A stretch of 64,000 bases of DNA from positions 40,361,557-40,425,556 of the forward strand of contig OZ024825.1 of assembly GCA_964016985.1 (NCBI GenBank). The letters are read 5' to 3'. Below the pieces are notes generated by a model. The model made no database searches and had not been told where the DNA came from. It saw only the letters and a program-made list of their open reading frames with translations. The position numbers and the translations under genes were made by a program. Numbering within the stretch: the first letter of the stretch is position 1; the number at the start of each line of letters is the position of its first letter. This stretch comes from Anodontia alba. Taxonomy: Eukaryota > Mollusca > Bivalvia > Lucinida > Lucinidae. Of this stretch, positions 52,278 through 63,795 are shown piece after piece.

Positions 52278-55200
52278 GTACGCCCTCTTATTCCCTACAT
52301 CATTTGTTTGAAAACAGTTTTATTTAGCTACTGCATCTTCGATGTAATTTTAGGCCAACCAAATAGAAAATTTTATCATTCTAACAAAAAAGAAAATATT
52401 TTCGCCAGTTGTCACGAATATTTTATGCAGAAAGTATTTTGAAGCCATCAGAAAGTGTCTGTGAAAAGCAGCACTTACATATGATGCTGATTTGATTGAA
52501 GCCCCTGTTTAAAGCTTTCAAAATCTGTTGTCATAGGTTTTCGCGACCTTATTGTTTACTGTTGTTTTACCCTGTTGTCACTGATTTCGGTTTAAATGAA
52601 TGAAAGCAAAACAAAGCAGGTCTGTGCTAGAGCTGAACCAGACTAGGTTAATATCCCAGTAGCATAAATGCAGACCACCTTACAGATTGGTCAGAAGGCC
52701 TATTTTGTGGAAAATTAACACTGCCCCACACCCCAGGTCTTCATGACAAAAACTATTGCTTGAACTTCATCTTTGTCCACTAGCCATAGCTGCCATTCAT
52801 AATATATTGATTTTTAGTTTTACCATTTCAAAATGTGAATTTCAGTTTACCCAGCATAATTTGCAATGTTCCATATATCCAGACTGATCTAAGAACTTCC
52901 AGATCTACAAATACAATCTAATACCTGAGGCAATGTGCTGCAATTTCCTGTTTAAAATATTAGAAATGTATTGGTGCATAAGAAAGAGCTTAAAGATGCA
53001 AGGATAGCTTGGTCCATGGCAAGGTTTATCTCACCTTAAGCTACACACCTCTGCCGCATAGGATCAAAAGTCATCCAGCCTGAGACATGATGCATTTATT
53101 TGTGAATGGTTGGCCTTTACAACTAAAAATCACTGGGCTTTCCCCCACCATTGAACTGTCTTCTAAGATTGTAGTCTTGTGCGACTTGTTCAGAGTATAT
53201 AGTAAAAAGAAAGAAAATATGTATATGAAAGATGTTATTAGATTTCATTTCTAACCCTGATCAAAGGCATGCATCTGATCTGGGCCCTTGCTGGTTGCAT
53301 GTTAACTTAAAGGATCCTTAATGTGTCACACTAATCATGTATCGGTTATCTTAGATCTGCGACAGCATAATAGCAGAGAGCGTGCTGATCAACATCTTTA
53401 TCTTTTCATAAGTAATATGCTGAACATGCTGATGCACATGGCGGATGATTTTTAGCTAACTGAGGCCTAAAGCAAAAAAAGGATGTTTAGGGTTACCTGA
53501 TCCTACCTTTTGATGATTTTTGGTAAGGCCGATTTGTTTTTCTTCAATATTTCTAAAAGGAAAAATCCAGTTTTAATGGTGATATTTGCGATTTTTCAAT
53601 ATAAAAATTCACCTACCCTACCTATCATCTTTTGAGACATTACCCATTACAAACATTTTTTTTTTTTTTTTTTTTCCTGAGCAATAGGGCTGTAAGGATA
53701 CAGTCACCTCACGGTAACATACATATCACAATACTTGCTTCGCAATACAATACACATTATGATACTATTTTCATGCATAAGTCGCAGCTTGAAAGTTTTA
53801 ATACTCTTGGAAAACAGGTTAAAAACCATCTCAGAGATTCATTCTTTTGCAACAATGCCTGTGTAAGGTGCTTCTGTGTCATATAAGTGATCAGTGTATT
53901 TCAGTAACATTTTAGATCTTTGTAATTTGTTATAAAAATGGTCTTGAAATATGTTAAAGCTATCATTGTCTTTTGAGTGTATCGTCAGGTATCATGATAC
54001 TGGCCCCATGATACAATACAAGTATCATCAGAAAAAGTATCGTGATATAATTTCAATGAATCGTTCGGGCTCTACTGAGTCAGCCTAGATGTCTGTCGCA
54101 AATAATGTTTGTTGACACACTAGAGGTCACAGTTTTTACCCAATTTTAATGAAACTTGCTCAGAACGTTTGCCTTTATGAAATCTAGGTCAAGTTCGAAA
54201 TTGGGTCACGAGGTAAAAATAGGTCACCAGGCCAGATCAAAGGGAAACCCTGTTAAAACTCTAGAGGTCACATGTTTTTAAAGCAATCATCATGAAACTT
54301 GCTCAGAATGTTTGTCTTGATGATTTCTAGGTTGAGTTTGAAACTGGGACACTCAGGTTCAAAAACTACGTCACCAGACCAAGTCAAAACCTTGTTAACA
54401 CTCTAGAGGTCATATTTTTTAAGTAATTATCATGGATCTTGCTCAAAATGATTGTCTTCATGATTTCTAGATCAATTTTGAAATTCTGTCACTTATAAAG
54501 TATATTTCATGTCCAGTATCTTAAATGTTAAGTCTTTTCATTTTAGGTCAGTTTCTTAATAACTTTTGGTTCTACAGCAGTGATAGTGAGCATCTTTTTT
54601 ACATCTTGGCATGATCTTTCACCTCATTTTGTGCTTAAATATTTTTCAAGTTGTTGGCAAAGGGCAATTCAGGCGAGCTACACTGTCCTGTGACAGCTCT
54701 CATTAAACTTCTGGGTGAGTAGCAGACTGGTTTACTTAATCAGATGCTGCATTTTGTCGCATCTGATCTGTGTCTGTACTGTTTGCTTAAGGCCTGTCTG
54801 TCCCAACATTTTGGGTAATTGAGGTTAATTTATTTAAAGATGCATGCAAAGTCTTTGAACATGGGCCTTGGCAAAGTAATATAAGAACTATTTCACATAA
54901 CGTAATAACCCTAAGTATTGGGACAGACATGCCTGAGCAAATAATGTAGTCCCAGATTAGAAGCCACAGAATGTAACGTCCGATCAGGGTCTGCAGTGTT
55001 TGCCACTCCTGCAACAATAATTTAGTCATCAACTGGTAGTAAAATGGACAATCAAATTTTAGGAGTTATGATGTTCCAATACTTGAGGTGAATAATACTT
55101 GAGGTGAATAGGGTAACAAGATTTTTTCTTGTCAGGAAAAGGAGGAAGAAATGAAGGAAGAACAGGAGGAGGGAGATGAATCTATGGAAGCCGAAAATGC

Positions 55201-58200
55201 TGATGAATCAAAAGAAGAAAAAGAGACTCCAAAGAAAGAGAAGAAAGAAGAAAAGGGAAAGACAGAAGAAGAAGAAAAGTCTAGTGATGAAGAAGATGAA
55301 GAGGAGGAGGCATCTCCCAAAAGTACAGGCATAGATCTTGATAAGGTTCTTTTTCAATAAAAAAGTATGTAAATTTGTCTTATTTCTAATCTAGACAAAA
55401 ACATATGTTGTGGGTACTCAATAGAAGTGCCTCTACGAGGCATGTCTAATTAGTACCCACAACATATATTTTCATCAAGAAATAAGAAAAATATGTGAGG
55501 CATTTCTAATGAGTACCCACAACATACCTTTTCCTGGAGAAATAAAAAAAAATTTACCCAGTACCCACTTTTATCTAGACCTATGTTAGACTGACATAGC
55601 TTCAGATAAGAGGGAGGACTACATGATATTTTCTTATTTCTCAACAAAAAACATATGTTGTGGTACTCATTGGAAGCATCTCAATGAGGTGCTTCTAATG
55701 AGCACCCACAACACGTTTTTATCGAGAAATGAGAAAACTTATCTATGATCTATCAATACTTTTTTGGTTGAAAAAACACCTTATCTGGAGTTGAATAAGG
55801 AGAAATAGCTATTTACATTTATTTATGTCTTTGTCCCACTAAAGAGGAGCAGAACGTATTCGTTTTGGTGTGGATCCCATCGGTGTTGGCATTGGCATGG
55901 CACTTTCTTGTCTGCACATTATCTCATAAACCAGCATTAAAGAGGATTCTTGTCAAATTTGCATAGGTATATTATTAGGACTGGAGTTTGGTGACCATTA
56001 CTTAGTTTTCAAAGTCACTGCTGGACTAAAACTGTCAAATTTAACATGTTTAAGCAATAGTGCCTTTGAACTGCAAAATCGATTGGAGGTGGGTGTGGGA
56101 GGGGGACATCTGTTTTCTCTGAAAACACTGCTTGTTTTTATGTCTTGAAGACAAATTAACCATGTGAAAACTTAATATTTGCATCATAATTTAACCCTTG
56201 CCATGCTAAACAAATTAAAATGCCACACTCACATAATTTTCAGCCTATCAGATTGCGTGAATTAGGTTGTTGATTCAAATTCACATACTTAATGACAAAC
56301 AGTGCAGATCCAGGTCAGTCGGCTTCAGAAGCCAACTGATCTGGATCTGCACTGTTTACAGTTCAAAGGTAGTACATATCAGGGTTCAGCAGGAAAAGTG
56401 TTAATAACTGTTCATTCATTTTTTCCTGAAGACAACTGTGAGCAGTGTTCATTGTATATCCAGAATGCAGAGCTCTAGATAAGAGGGAGTAAAGGGTATT
56501 TAAGCATTGATTTTTTGAAAATCAGCATTGAAATTGAAGTTGAGGGGGTAAAAATACTCTGTGAAATTTTGTGTTTCAGCATTGAAATCGAATTTAGGGG
56601 ATACTATTGTCAGTATACTTTACAGCTTCTAAAAGAGCCGGCCTAGGTGGCTCAGTTGGATGCGCCGTCTGACTGGAGACCAGGAGGTCGCAGGTTCAAC
56701 CCCCGCCGAGGTTGGCAACATTCTTTCGTGGAGATTGGTCATGAAATATTTTCTACGATCATTCTCTCCCTTCCGCTGATTCAAGAAGGGCAGTTGTCAG
56801 TTTCTGGCGAAAGAATGTGCACAATACTGATTAACCGCTTAGAGGACTAAGCCTGCCCAGTAAACGTGTGGTTAGGTAAACTGACCGCGCTCGACATGAC
56901 CCCATTGGCTTGACTGGGTCGTAAAACCTCAACACAAACAAACAATACAGCTTCTAAATAAAAAAAAAAGCAATTTTCCTAACATTAGCAGTAGCAGTAC
57001 AATGGATCAGAAAGAGTTTAACTCTTAAAGCACTAAAACAAATTTACTAGGTTTTTTTTTTGTTTTTTTTTTTCCAGAGAAAATAAAGCTTGGCATTTGA
57101 TGTGAATTGTCTGTATAGCAGACAATTCACATCAAATGCCAGGCTTTATTTTCTCTGAAAAGTTAGGGTTTTGTATGCTATACTTATGATTGCTGCTTTT
57201 AGCATTGCGAATGGGCATTTAACCATTGAACTTAAAAGCAGGGGATAAAATACTCTTTGCATCAAACCCTTATTTAGAGCACTGAGAATATGTACCATAA
57301 TGTTACCCCTAGCCCCATTTCATATGGCACAGCACCATGCGAGAATTTGCCAGCACTGTGCCCTTTTCACAACTGGATACACTTGGTAGATTTGCTGCAA
57401 AAATTGTCATTTTCTGTCTGGGATCAAGCACACCAAATCCTGTCTGAAAAAGGGTCTGCTCTCAACTTCAAGGGGAGCAAATCCTTTCCTTTTAGAGTAG
57501 GCCCTTTTTGGAAGGGAGGCAGAACTATTTTGACTGAGATGCCATCCTTGAAGGTGTCAGTTTCCCATAAATAGCATAAAAAGTGACTGTAACACAATAT
57601 GGCATCTGATCAGGGCCTACACCTTTTGCTACACCTCCAACAGTTTTTAGACAGGTTGTAAAATGTTCTTCAGAATTTTAGGACAAGTATGGTAAGGAAT
57701 AAAGATGTCCAAATATTAAGGGTAGATGCTTTTTCTCATAACTGGGCTCAAATCTATTCCAGTTGGAATCTTGGAGATGCCTGTAGTTTTAGAAAAAGGT
57801 GCAAAAAGAGAAAGAAAGAAGGTGCAGAGACTAGCATTCCAGTCCCCAAGTAGTGAAGAAAAGAAACTCGAAGTTGAGCAAGGCAAAGGGACGGCCCTAG
57901 GAGACATCCCTTACAGTAAGTTACAGGGCCCAGTTGTTCAAAACTAACGATGTCGTTAGTTAATGTATTATTAAAAATTTTGATCTTTAAATATGGCATA
58001 TATGCTAATATTTTTTCAACAAAAGTACCTGAAACTGGCACAGTGGCTCAGTGGTAGAGTGTCCGCTTTGTGACCGGGAGGTTGCGGGTTTGATCCCCGG
58101 CTGGGTCATACCAAAGACTTTAAAAATGGTACTAGCTGCTCTTTCGCTTGGCGCTCAGCATTAAGAAAGTAGAGCTAGAACTGGTCAGCTCAGTGTCAGT

Positions 58201-59252
58201 ATAATGTGACTGGGTGGAATATCATGTCAAAGTGTCTGGGGCGTGATATTTCAGTGAGACAGCACTCTAAAAGTGAGCATTGAGCTCCCTGCCACATCCA
58301 GACACCGTCGCGATATGACTGAAAAAGGTTGAAAGCGACGTTAAACCCAAATCAAACAAACAAACAAAAGTACCTGTAAATTGGACATTTTACTTACAAG
58401 AACAGTTAACATTTTGACTGCTAACGAGCTTGGATAAGCTGACAATGCTTTGAACAACTGGACCCAGATTGTGAATGTTGGAAAACATCCCTCCACATAT
58501 TAATCAGATTTTGAGAAAGGGCATGTGATTTTGAGAAAGGGCATTAGGGAATGTGATGAATCACATAGCTTCAGATAGCCCTTTTATCAAATAGTTGTGT
58601 TTTCTTTAAATCTGGTTTGTTTTCCCTCTGCACCTAGCAGTTACCAGTTTCCACAGTGCATGCAAAGCATTCAGACCAACAAACAGTACTAGTGTAATGT
58701 GAAGTTTAAGTGAAAATAACAGCAAAAGAGTCGAATAATAATACAATTTTTATTTTGAGTCAAGGAGCCTATAATTTAAAATTAGCCACCTACCTGTCTC
58801 TCATTATCATTATAAGTACTTATTAACTGACAATCCATCCTAACACCAGCTTAATAATTTTAGGGCACAAGAAAGTTTTTTTGGATGCGCCAAAGACCCA
58901 GACACAAAAATTACCAGGAATATCCTTAGAGAGTGACCTTTTACATTAATTTGTTTTATTTGTCACTGTAAATTATGATTGATATACATTATCCTAAGGC
59001 CAAATAAAAAAAAATATGTGTTTAGGGTAGCATGTTAGAAAAAATTAGGTAAGGTAGGTAGGGATTATTTTTTTTTTTAACTTTTTTTTTTTTTTTTTTA
59101 TGAAGAATAATGCCATATTTAATATTTACCAAATAAATTTGGACCACACATAATTCGAATAAAATTTTACCTAGGGGTAGTAGTCTGTTTGATTATCCTT
59201 AGATGTTTCTAAAAGTACTGATAGAATGACAAACAATATTTAGAATAAATAT

Positions 59253-59287
<35 letters not shown>

Positions 59288-61975
59288 AAACATGAAAAAA
59301 ATTGCTAGGTTTCACCAGGAAAATTAGGTAGGGTAGAGTTACCCTAAACACACATATTTTCTTTTTATTTGGCCTAAGCAAAATTATAGCTGGATGACAC
59401 CCTCATCCATTTCTCTCTTTCCTCTTCTCTTCTAACTTTTCTGTCCCTTTTCTCCCTTTCTTTTGGAGATGACACAAAATGACCCACAGCTCAATTAGGC
59501 TGCAAGAATGTACATGTATATTGCAGTGATTATCATAAACACTTGATACTTCCTTGTCATTATTTTAAAATGATGATATTTCAGTTGAATATAAAATTGG
59601 GAAAACCAGGGCAGAAGAATTGAAACCATTGCATAGAGTTCTCTTCAGGAAAGTTGGGTCTGTAAGTACGTTTTTTTTTGCTTTTTATGCAATAGGCAGT
59701 TTAACCCATTGTAGACTGAATGAACTCCCCCACACAATATATATTGGAAGATTCTAATTTCGATTTTAGGTATGTTTGGTTATGTGATTTAGATATTCCG
59801 AGAGAAAAATGATTGAACTATTTGCAAACAGTGAAGACCCTGATCAGATGCTGCATTCTGCGAGGTCTGATCTTGGTCTGCACTGTTTGACAATTACGCT
59901 TTTAGGGCTCTCCAGATAACAATGGGTTAACAAGTGATTGAGAAGACTAGATATCACTCTTTACATTAATGTGTGAGCAGCAAATAAATGAGATGCAATG
60001 TGCGAAATACTTTTCTGACACGTCTTACCAAGGTTCAAATCAGCCTGGGCATCTGCCCAGTCTGATCAGAGTTTAAGTTTTCCACATGAAGAATCTTTCC
60101 ATCACTGGCTATCCAAAATGCGTTCAGTTAAGATTTGATCAGACTGCGGGTATGCACAGGCTGATTTGAATCTTCACTGGATGCACATGTCAGAAAATAT
60201 GTTCACCCTAAGTATTCAGACATACAGAACTGTGCAATTATTGAAGACACAGAATACAGCATTTAATCAGGGTCTGCACTGTCACTCATCCATCAGGTTT
60301 TAGACACATCAACAGTTTGTAGAATGGATGTGTTAAAGTTTTAGATCAAGTATGGTAAGGAGTTAACCCTTAAAGCGCCGATCACAACTATTGTCATCTG
60401 CTTTGTCATCTGCTTGTGATTTTAAAAGTCATTTTTGCAAACAGTTTGGACCCAGATCAGACTGCTCCTTTAGGAGCAGTCTGATCAGGGTCCACCCTGT
60501 TTGCCTGTATGCAAAAATAGGTTTGAAAAGTCTGCAAGAATATTCAGCAGACGACATAAAGAGACAACATTTTCAGATGCAGTTTTTCTTGGCGCTTTAA
60601 GGGTTAGTTTAAATAATATTTTAATAATTTATTGAGCCGCATACACAGGTTAAACAATGATACAATAATATGATCAGAAAACAAACGTAACACATTTATA
60701 TCTTCTTCTGGGTATGCAGTTGAGGTATTGATATAATTTTGGTAATCACATTATGTTCAAACATCTGCATAAATTATCTCTGATCAGGGTCTACATTGTT
60801 TGCCATTCATCCAGCAGGTTTTAGACACAGCAAAATGGACTTTTTCAAATATTAAGAGAAGTAAGATGTATGAATACTTATGGTAAATACAGCATGTATT
60901 TTTAACTTCGCTATATATGAAATATCAGGGTTCAAATTTAGCACTCGCATACTCGCAAAATGCGAGCCCATTTCACAAAATGCGAGTTGATAAATCTAAG
61001 ACTTGATTTTCTTTGCGAGTCCCATTTTCCGTCCGTGTTTACATAGTGCAAACCGAAAGTAGAAATCCGGAAGTGAAAAAGCGGTGTGTATGTGCAATAA
61101 CGATGCGCAGTTAGTAGCTTTGTCACCGAGACGCTTGCCAATGTATAGTTTTTTTTTCCCCAATAATCGGCGCACCTCAGTTTAGCGTGGTTGTCAGTAC
61201 AAGGAATGTGTACAATAAAAGCGTCTGTATGTACACTGATCAATAGGCATCGAAATCGAAAGTTGAATTGACAGTAAAAAGGGCCCTTCAAAATCATGGA
61301 TAAGTTTGTAATTAAACAGAAAGCAGGCGATATGGAGGACCAGAACAACATTTCAAATAATTCTGCAAATAAAGCCCCCAAAACAGACACAAAACAGACA
61401 GCTGCGGATGCTACAGATCTGAAGCTTTTCGGACCTAAACCCGAGACTGCCTCAGTGAGTCAAAACAGTCAGAAAAGGGGAAAAATAACTGGGTGTGGGA
61501 TTGGATTAAGAAATCAGCAAAACGGACGATAATCTGGTTGTTCAGATATGGGTACAGAGTGAGCAGGCATCATTCACATGATAAGACCTCTTCTGTAAGA
61601 TACTTTTCATTGTCTGTCGGGTTGGAAAAAAGGGGATGCAATAAATGCGGACCACTAGGTCAATATGAGTCATTGTATGCATCCCTTCCTTTTTTTTCCT
61701 TTTTCTGTCTTGCCCCTTTTTTCAACAGGCCCTTAAGTTTAAATGTAAAAATGGGCCTATGCTAGGGTTCAACATTTTGCAAAGAGACCAGGGCCCTGCA
61801 TGGTGGGGTACAGTAATTAGATAATGGTAAATTAACATATGGCATGATTTACACTAAGAAACAAATGAATAAGAGCATAAACAGCTGTAATGAAAAATGT
61901 CCACATTAATATAGTTTCAGTAATAGATATAACTTTGCAAATGAAATAATCAAAGCTAGCAATCTTAACTGCCCT

Positions 61976-62019
<44 letters not shown>

Positions 62020-62492
62020 TGGACAATATGATTTAGCAAGTTACAAAAACATAGACTTGCTAAAATTAGCAAGTGAGAACAAAAGTTAAATTTGAACCCT
62101 GAATATTCAAACACTAAAATTTCAAACACTTCATTGCATATGTTGTTTTCTTTGCCTAGATTTTGCTTTTGTTTGTCTAGATTTTGCAGTTGTTTCTTAA
62201 AATACTGTAAAGCGGAATCATGGAATGTCAAATAATGTAGATCCAGATCAGATTGAACAGGAGTGCTTGCGATGGTGGCTCAGTTGTATGCACATCCGAC
62301 TGGAGTACTGCCTACACTATTTACCAATGTTCCTTTTATGGGACACTAGGCATAAATGGGTTAAATTTTGTTTTGTTTTTTTCTCTATTTACAGAATAAT
62401 GAGTGTAAAAAGAATATAAGGAAGTTTAGCGGGTTTTGGTTTTCAAAAAGTGATGATGAATATAAGAAGAGATTTGATATGATGATACAATT
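52239..62492 (+). CDS. DEK: DEK chromatin-associated protein, 5' part (gene continues past window)
   Basis: Exons seen are 52239-52277, about 55136-55322 or 55345, 57763-57915, 59585-59661 and 62395-62492. The protein starts MSDDSREGSPAKE and runs through a Glu/Lys-rich acidic segment. The family hallmark KRERKKVQRLAF follows, then EQGKGTALGDIPY, IGKTRAEELKPLHRVLF, and KNIRKFSGFWFSK with YKKRFDMM. This order matches the N-terminal half of DEK, up to the start of the SAP-like DNA-binding region. DEK is a nuclear protein that binds structured DNA and histones. The SAP end and C-terminal DNA-binding domain must lie beyond 64000. The identity is secure from exons 3-5; exon 1 and the exon 2/3 junction are less certain. 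Confidence 0.92.
52278..55135. other. DEK intron 1
   Basis: Contains a pyrimidine/T-run MITE near 53450-53690 ('aggcctaaagcaaaaaaagg') and a poly-T run at about 53656. A decayed array at 54110-54710 has 'tagaggtcaca' units of about 125 bp and ends 'caggcgagctacactgtcct'. Two type D MITEs lie at 54715-54830 and 54895-55100. No coding exon recognised. Confidence 0.5.
54110..54710 (-). repeat. Tandem-array element remnant, about 125-bp units
   Basis: Units share 'actctagaggtca', 'atgaaacttgctcagaa' and 'gatttctaggt'. Read on the minus strand it begins 'gagagctgtcacaggacag' and 'tagctcgcctg', the same 5' end as the element at 43385. Confidence 0.65.
55136..55345 (+). CDS. DEK: DEK exon 2 (acidic Glu/Lys-rich segment)
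   Basis: A good acceptor (ttttttcttgtcag) opens a frame of EKEEEMKEEQEEGDES through EEEEASPKS. The 3' end is ambiguous. A gtacag donor after 55322 joins exon 3 in phase (PK then IGILEMP). The gttctt after 55345 would need another acceptor. Low-complexity acidic stretches occur at the N-terminus of all DEK proteins, so the assignment rests on position and composition. Confidence 0.75.
55375..55790. mobile_element. Type A palindromic MITEs (two copies)
   Basis: About 55375-55570 and 55600-55790. Arms 'acatatgttgtgggtactca' and 'attagtacccacaacatat' around 'gcctctacgaggc'; the second copy centres on 'catctcaatgaggtg'. Directly downstream of DEK exon 2. Confidence 0.7.
56191..56404 (-). mobile_element. 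Type B MITE
   Basis: TTAACCCTTGCCATGCT and 'cagcaggaaaagtgttaa' ends; core 'cagtcggcttcagaagccaa'. Confidence 0.78.
56634..56945 (+). mobile_element. SINE type A, intact, plus strand, 13-bp target duplication
   Basis: TACAGCTTCTAAA at 56621-56633 and 56946-56958. A box 'gtggctcagttggatgc', B box 'gcaggttcaacccccgcc', tail 'taaaacctcaacacaaac'. Best reference copy in the window. Confidence 0.94.
57020..57190. mobile_element. Hairpin MITE (type E-like)
   Basis: Arms 'cagagaaaataaagcttggc' and 'gccaggctttattttctctg' around 'cacatcaaatgcc'; long near-perfect stem. Confidence 0.7.
57763..57915 (+). CDS. DEK: DEK exon 3 (KRERKKV block)
   Basis: Reads GILEMPVVLEKGAKRERK through LGDIPY plus one base. 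The acceptor is tctattccag and the donor gtaagt. The pattern of a hydrophobic stretch, basic KRERKKVQRL, then EQGKG is the conserved DEK segment just before the DEK core. Ends in phase 1, matching exon 4 (A plus TT gives Ile). Confidence 0.93.
58032..58366 (+). mobile_element. SINE type B, intact, 11-bp target duplication
   Basis: AAAAGTACCTG at 58021-58031 and 58367-58377. A box 'agtggctcagtggtagag', B box 'gcgggtttgatccccggc', tail 'gcgacgttaaacccaaat' then (CAAA)n. Lies 117 bp past the exon 3 donor. Confidence 0.93.
58998..59374. mobile_element. Inverted-repeat MITE with long T runs
   Basis: Ends 'aggccaaataaaaa' with 'atatgtgtttagggta' and their inverse at 59338-59374, about 35 bp each. 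The centre holds a poly-T run of about 32 bases (59255-59286). A relative lies at about 53460-53690. Confidence 0.72.
59395..59492 (+). mobile_element. SINE type C fragment
   Basis: 'ctctctttcctcttctcttc' and 'gatgacacaaaatgaccca' are the body-to-tail part on the plus strand. Lies 93 bp before DEK exon 4. Confidence 0.6.
59585..59661 (+). CDS. DEK: DEK exon 4
   Basis: 77 nt, EYKIGKTRAEELKPLHRVLF then RKVGS. The acceptor is atatttcag and the donor gtaagt. It corresponds to the LHxLLF region of DEK; both phases agree with its neighbours. Confidence 0.92.
59701..59930 (+). mobile_element. Type C MITE, intact
   Basis: TTAACCCATTGTAGACTGAA and 'aacaatgggttaa' ends; core 'cagatgctgcattctgcgag'. 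Starts 40 bp past the DEK exon 4 donor. Confidence 0.82.
60364..60606. mobile_element. Type J MITE, TTAA-flanked
   Basis: TTAACCCTTAAAGCGCC at left and GGCGCTTTAAGGGTTA at right. The perfect core hairpin 'cagactgctcctttaggag' pairs with 'cagtctg' within the shared AACAGT frame. Confidence 0.75.
60929..62092 (+). mobile_element. hAT-like DNA element remnant
   Basis: Ends CAGGGTTCAAATTTA and TAAATTTGAACCCTG are exact inverses. A frame at 61296 begins MDKFVIKQKAGDMEDQNN and stays open for 78 codons. That kind of opening is seen in hAT-type or zinc-finger-862-like transposase genes. No catalytic part is present. Contains a 37-base A run (61978-62014). An 8-bp target duplication could not be read. 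Confidence 0.5.
61978..62014 (+). repeat. Poly-A tract, 37 bases
   Basis: Longest single-base run in the window, inside the hAT-like element. Confidence 0.95.
62395..62492 (+). CDS. DEK: DEK exon 5
   Basis: 98 nt, NNECKKNIRKFSGFWFSK through KKRFDMMIQ plus two bases. The acceptor is ttctctatttacag and the donor gtaagt. KKNIRKFSGFxF matches the DEK core before the SAP-like helices. No further DEK exon is visible between 62493 and 64000. Confidence 0.92.
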
Positions 62493-62805
62493 GTAAGTTT
62501 GTCGCCTTTACAGCTATACATGATCTTTTTTTGTTGGAAATGTTACACATTGACACGTTTTAATAACTTGATTTTATTCAACCTAAATCTTCTTATATTT
62601 TCTTTCTTTACTAAAACATACATTGTGGTACTCATTAGAAGCACCTTGCGCTTGAATATTTTTATTTAGAATCCTCTTGTTTAGAACAATTGCATCACAT
62701 ATGTAGTCTGTTAAGTTCCAGACGAGTACAGTCTTGGTCAGATCCTTTGCTATATTTTCTGCAGTCATTCTTTCATTTCCGCTGATTCAAGAAGGGCAGT
62801 TGTCT

Positions 62806-63010
62806 GATTGATTGTATTTGGGTTTAATGATACGTCAATCCATTGTGGGTTATTTTGTGTTGTCTCCCAGAGAAAGGGAGAAAAGAGATAGTAGAAAAGA
62901 TGAAAAAGAGGGACAGGGAAAAAAGAGTAACAGGAATGAAAATGAAAGAAACAGAAGAAATAAAAGTATTCCCTTGCTACCTTTACCTACTACAAGGAAA
63001 AGAGTTTAGA
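62806..63010 (-). mobile_element. SINE type C, partial
   Basis: Reversed tail 'gattgtatttgggtttaatg' and GA-rich body. The adjoining 62775-62802 is a scrap of SINE A ('ccgctgattcaagaagggca'). Confidence 0.65.
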
Positions 63011-63654
63011 TAAGCATGTAATTGTCCCTTCAAAGATTACACATTCTAAATAGGGAAAATAATTGACAGTCTTTGATGTCATAAGCCAGGGCCTTTGAAT
63101 CTGTCTGAAAACTGATTTCATAAGTACCGTCCATGTCTTTCACCCGACCATGTCTTACCTCGAAAGACGTGGACAGTACTTAGAGATAATGACTGACAGA
63201 TTTGTTGTCATTGCTGTGTAAATTAATTGATGTCTTACTGTCAACTGATATCTTACTGTCTATTATTTACGGATTAACAATGTGTTACCAATTCTGATAA
63301 GGTCATAGTTGTCAAGCGAAACAGTTAATGAGTTAAAGGATTGTGGGCACCTATTAGTTATTTGGGCCCACCTTCGGGATGGATGAAGAATTTTGGAGCT
63401 AAATTTTGCTCATTGGACTCACCAGGCAAAGTCAAGCCAGACAGGCTGATTGCTTCACATGTTTCTCCTTGTAGCTTTTCCTTCCATAAATAGCATTTTG
63501 TATTATAGCGCTTTCTGGGACTGATTATATAAATGACACAAACTTATTTACTGTATTGGTCTAAAGAACTACTTTCACTTTGAAAAATTGATATATTTGA
63601 GAGGTCCGTATCAATACTTTATTGTGAGCTCCCGAATTGACTTTCATCAATGTA
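63011..63654. other. DEK intron 5 stretch without recognisable feature
   Basis: Only a short inverted pair around 'catgtctttcacc' and 'gaaagacgtggac' near 63130-63175 stands out. No DEK exon seen. Confidence 0.45.
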
Positions 63655-63795
63655 CTTTCTGGCGAAAGAATATTCACAAGTACTGGTTAACCACTTACAG
63701 GACTAAACCTGCCCAGCATAAAGTGGTAGGTAAACTGACCGTGCTCAACATGACCTGAATGGGTTGACTAGGCCGTAAAACCTCAAACAAACAAA
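63655..63795 (+). mobile_element. SINE type A 3' fragment
   Basis: 'ctttctggcgaaagaatatt' through 'gccgtaaaacctcaaacaaa'; head missing. A second tail scrap lies at 63832-63872. Confidence 0.8.

Noticed and set aside
55132..55332. Ser-rich minus-strand frame
   Set aside because: Antisense of the acidic DEK exon 2.
56645..56700. tRNA-like A and B boxes, also at 58040, 34790, 11090 and 8200
   Set aside because: Each belongs to a SINE with a body, a CAAA-type tail and target duplications; none folds as a free tRNA with an anticodon context I could support.
60938..61390. 150-codon minus-strand frame
   Set aside because: Antisense to the hAT-like element and its MDKFV frame; no domain recognised.
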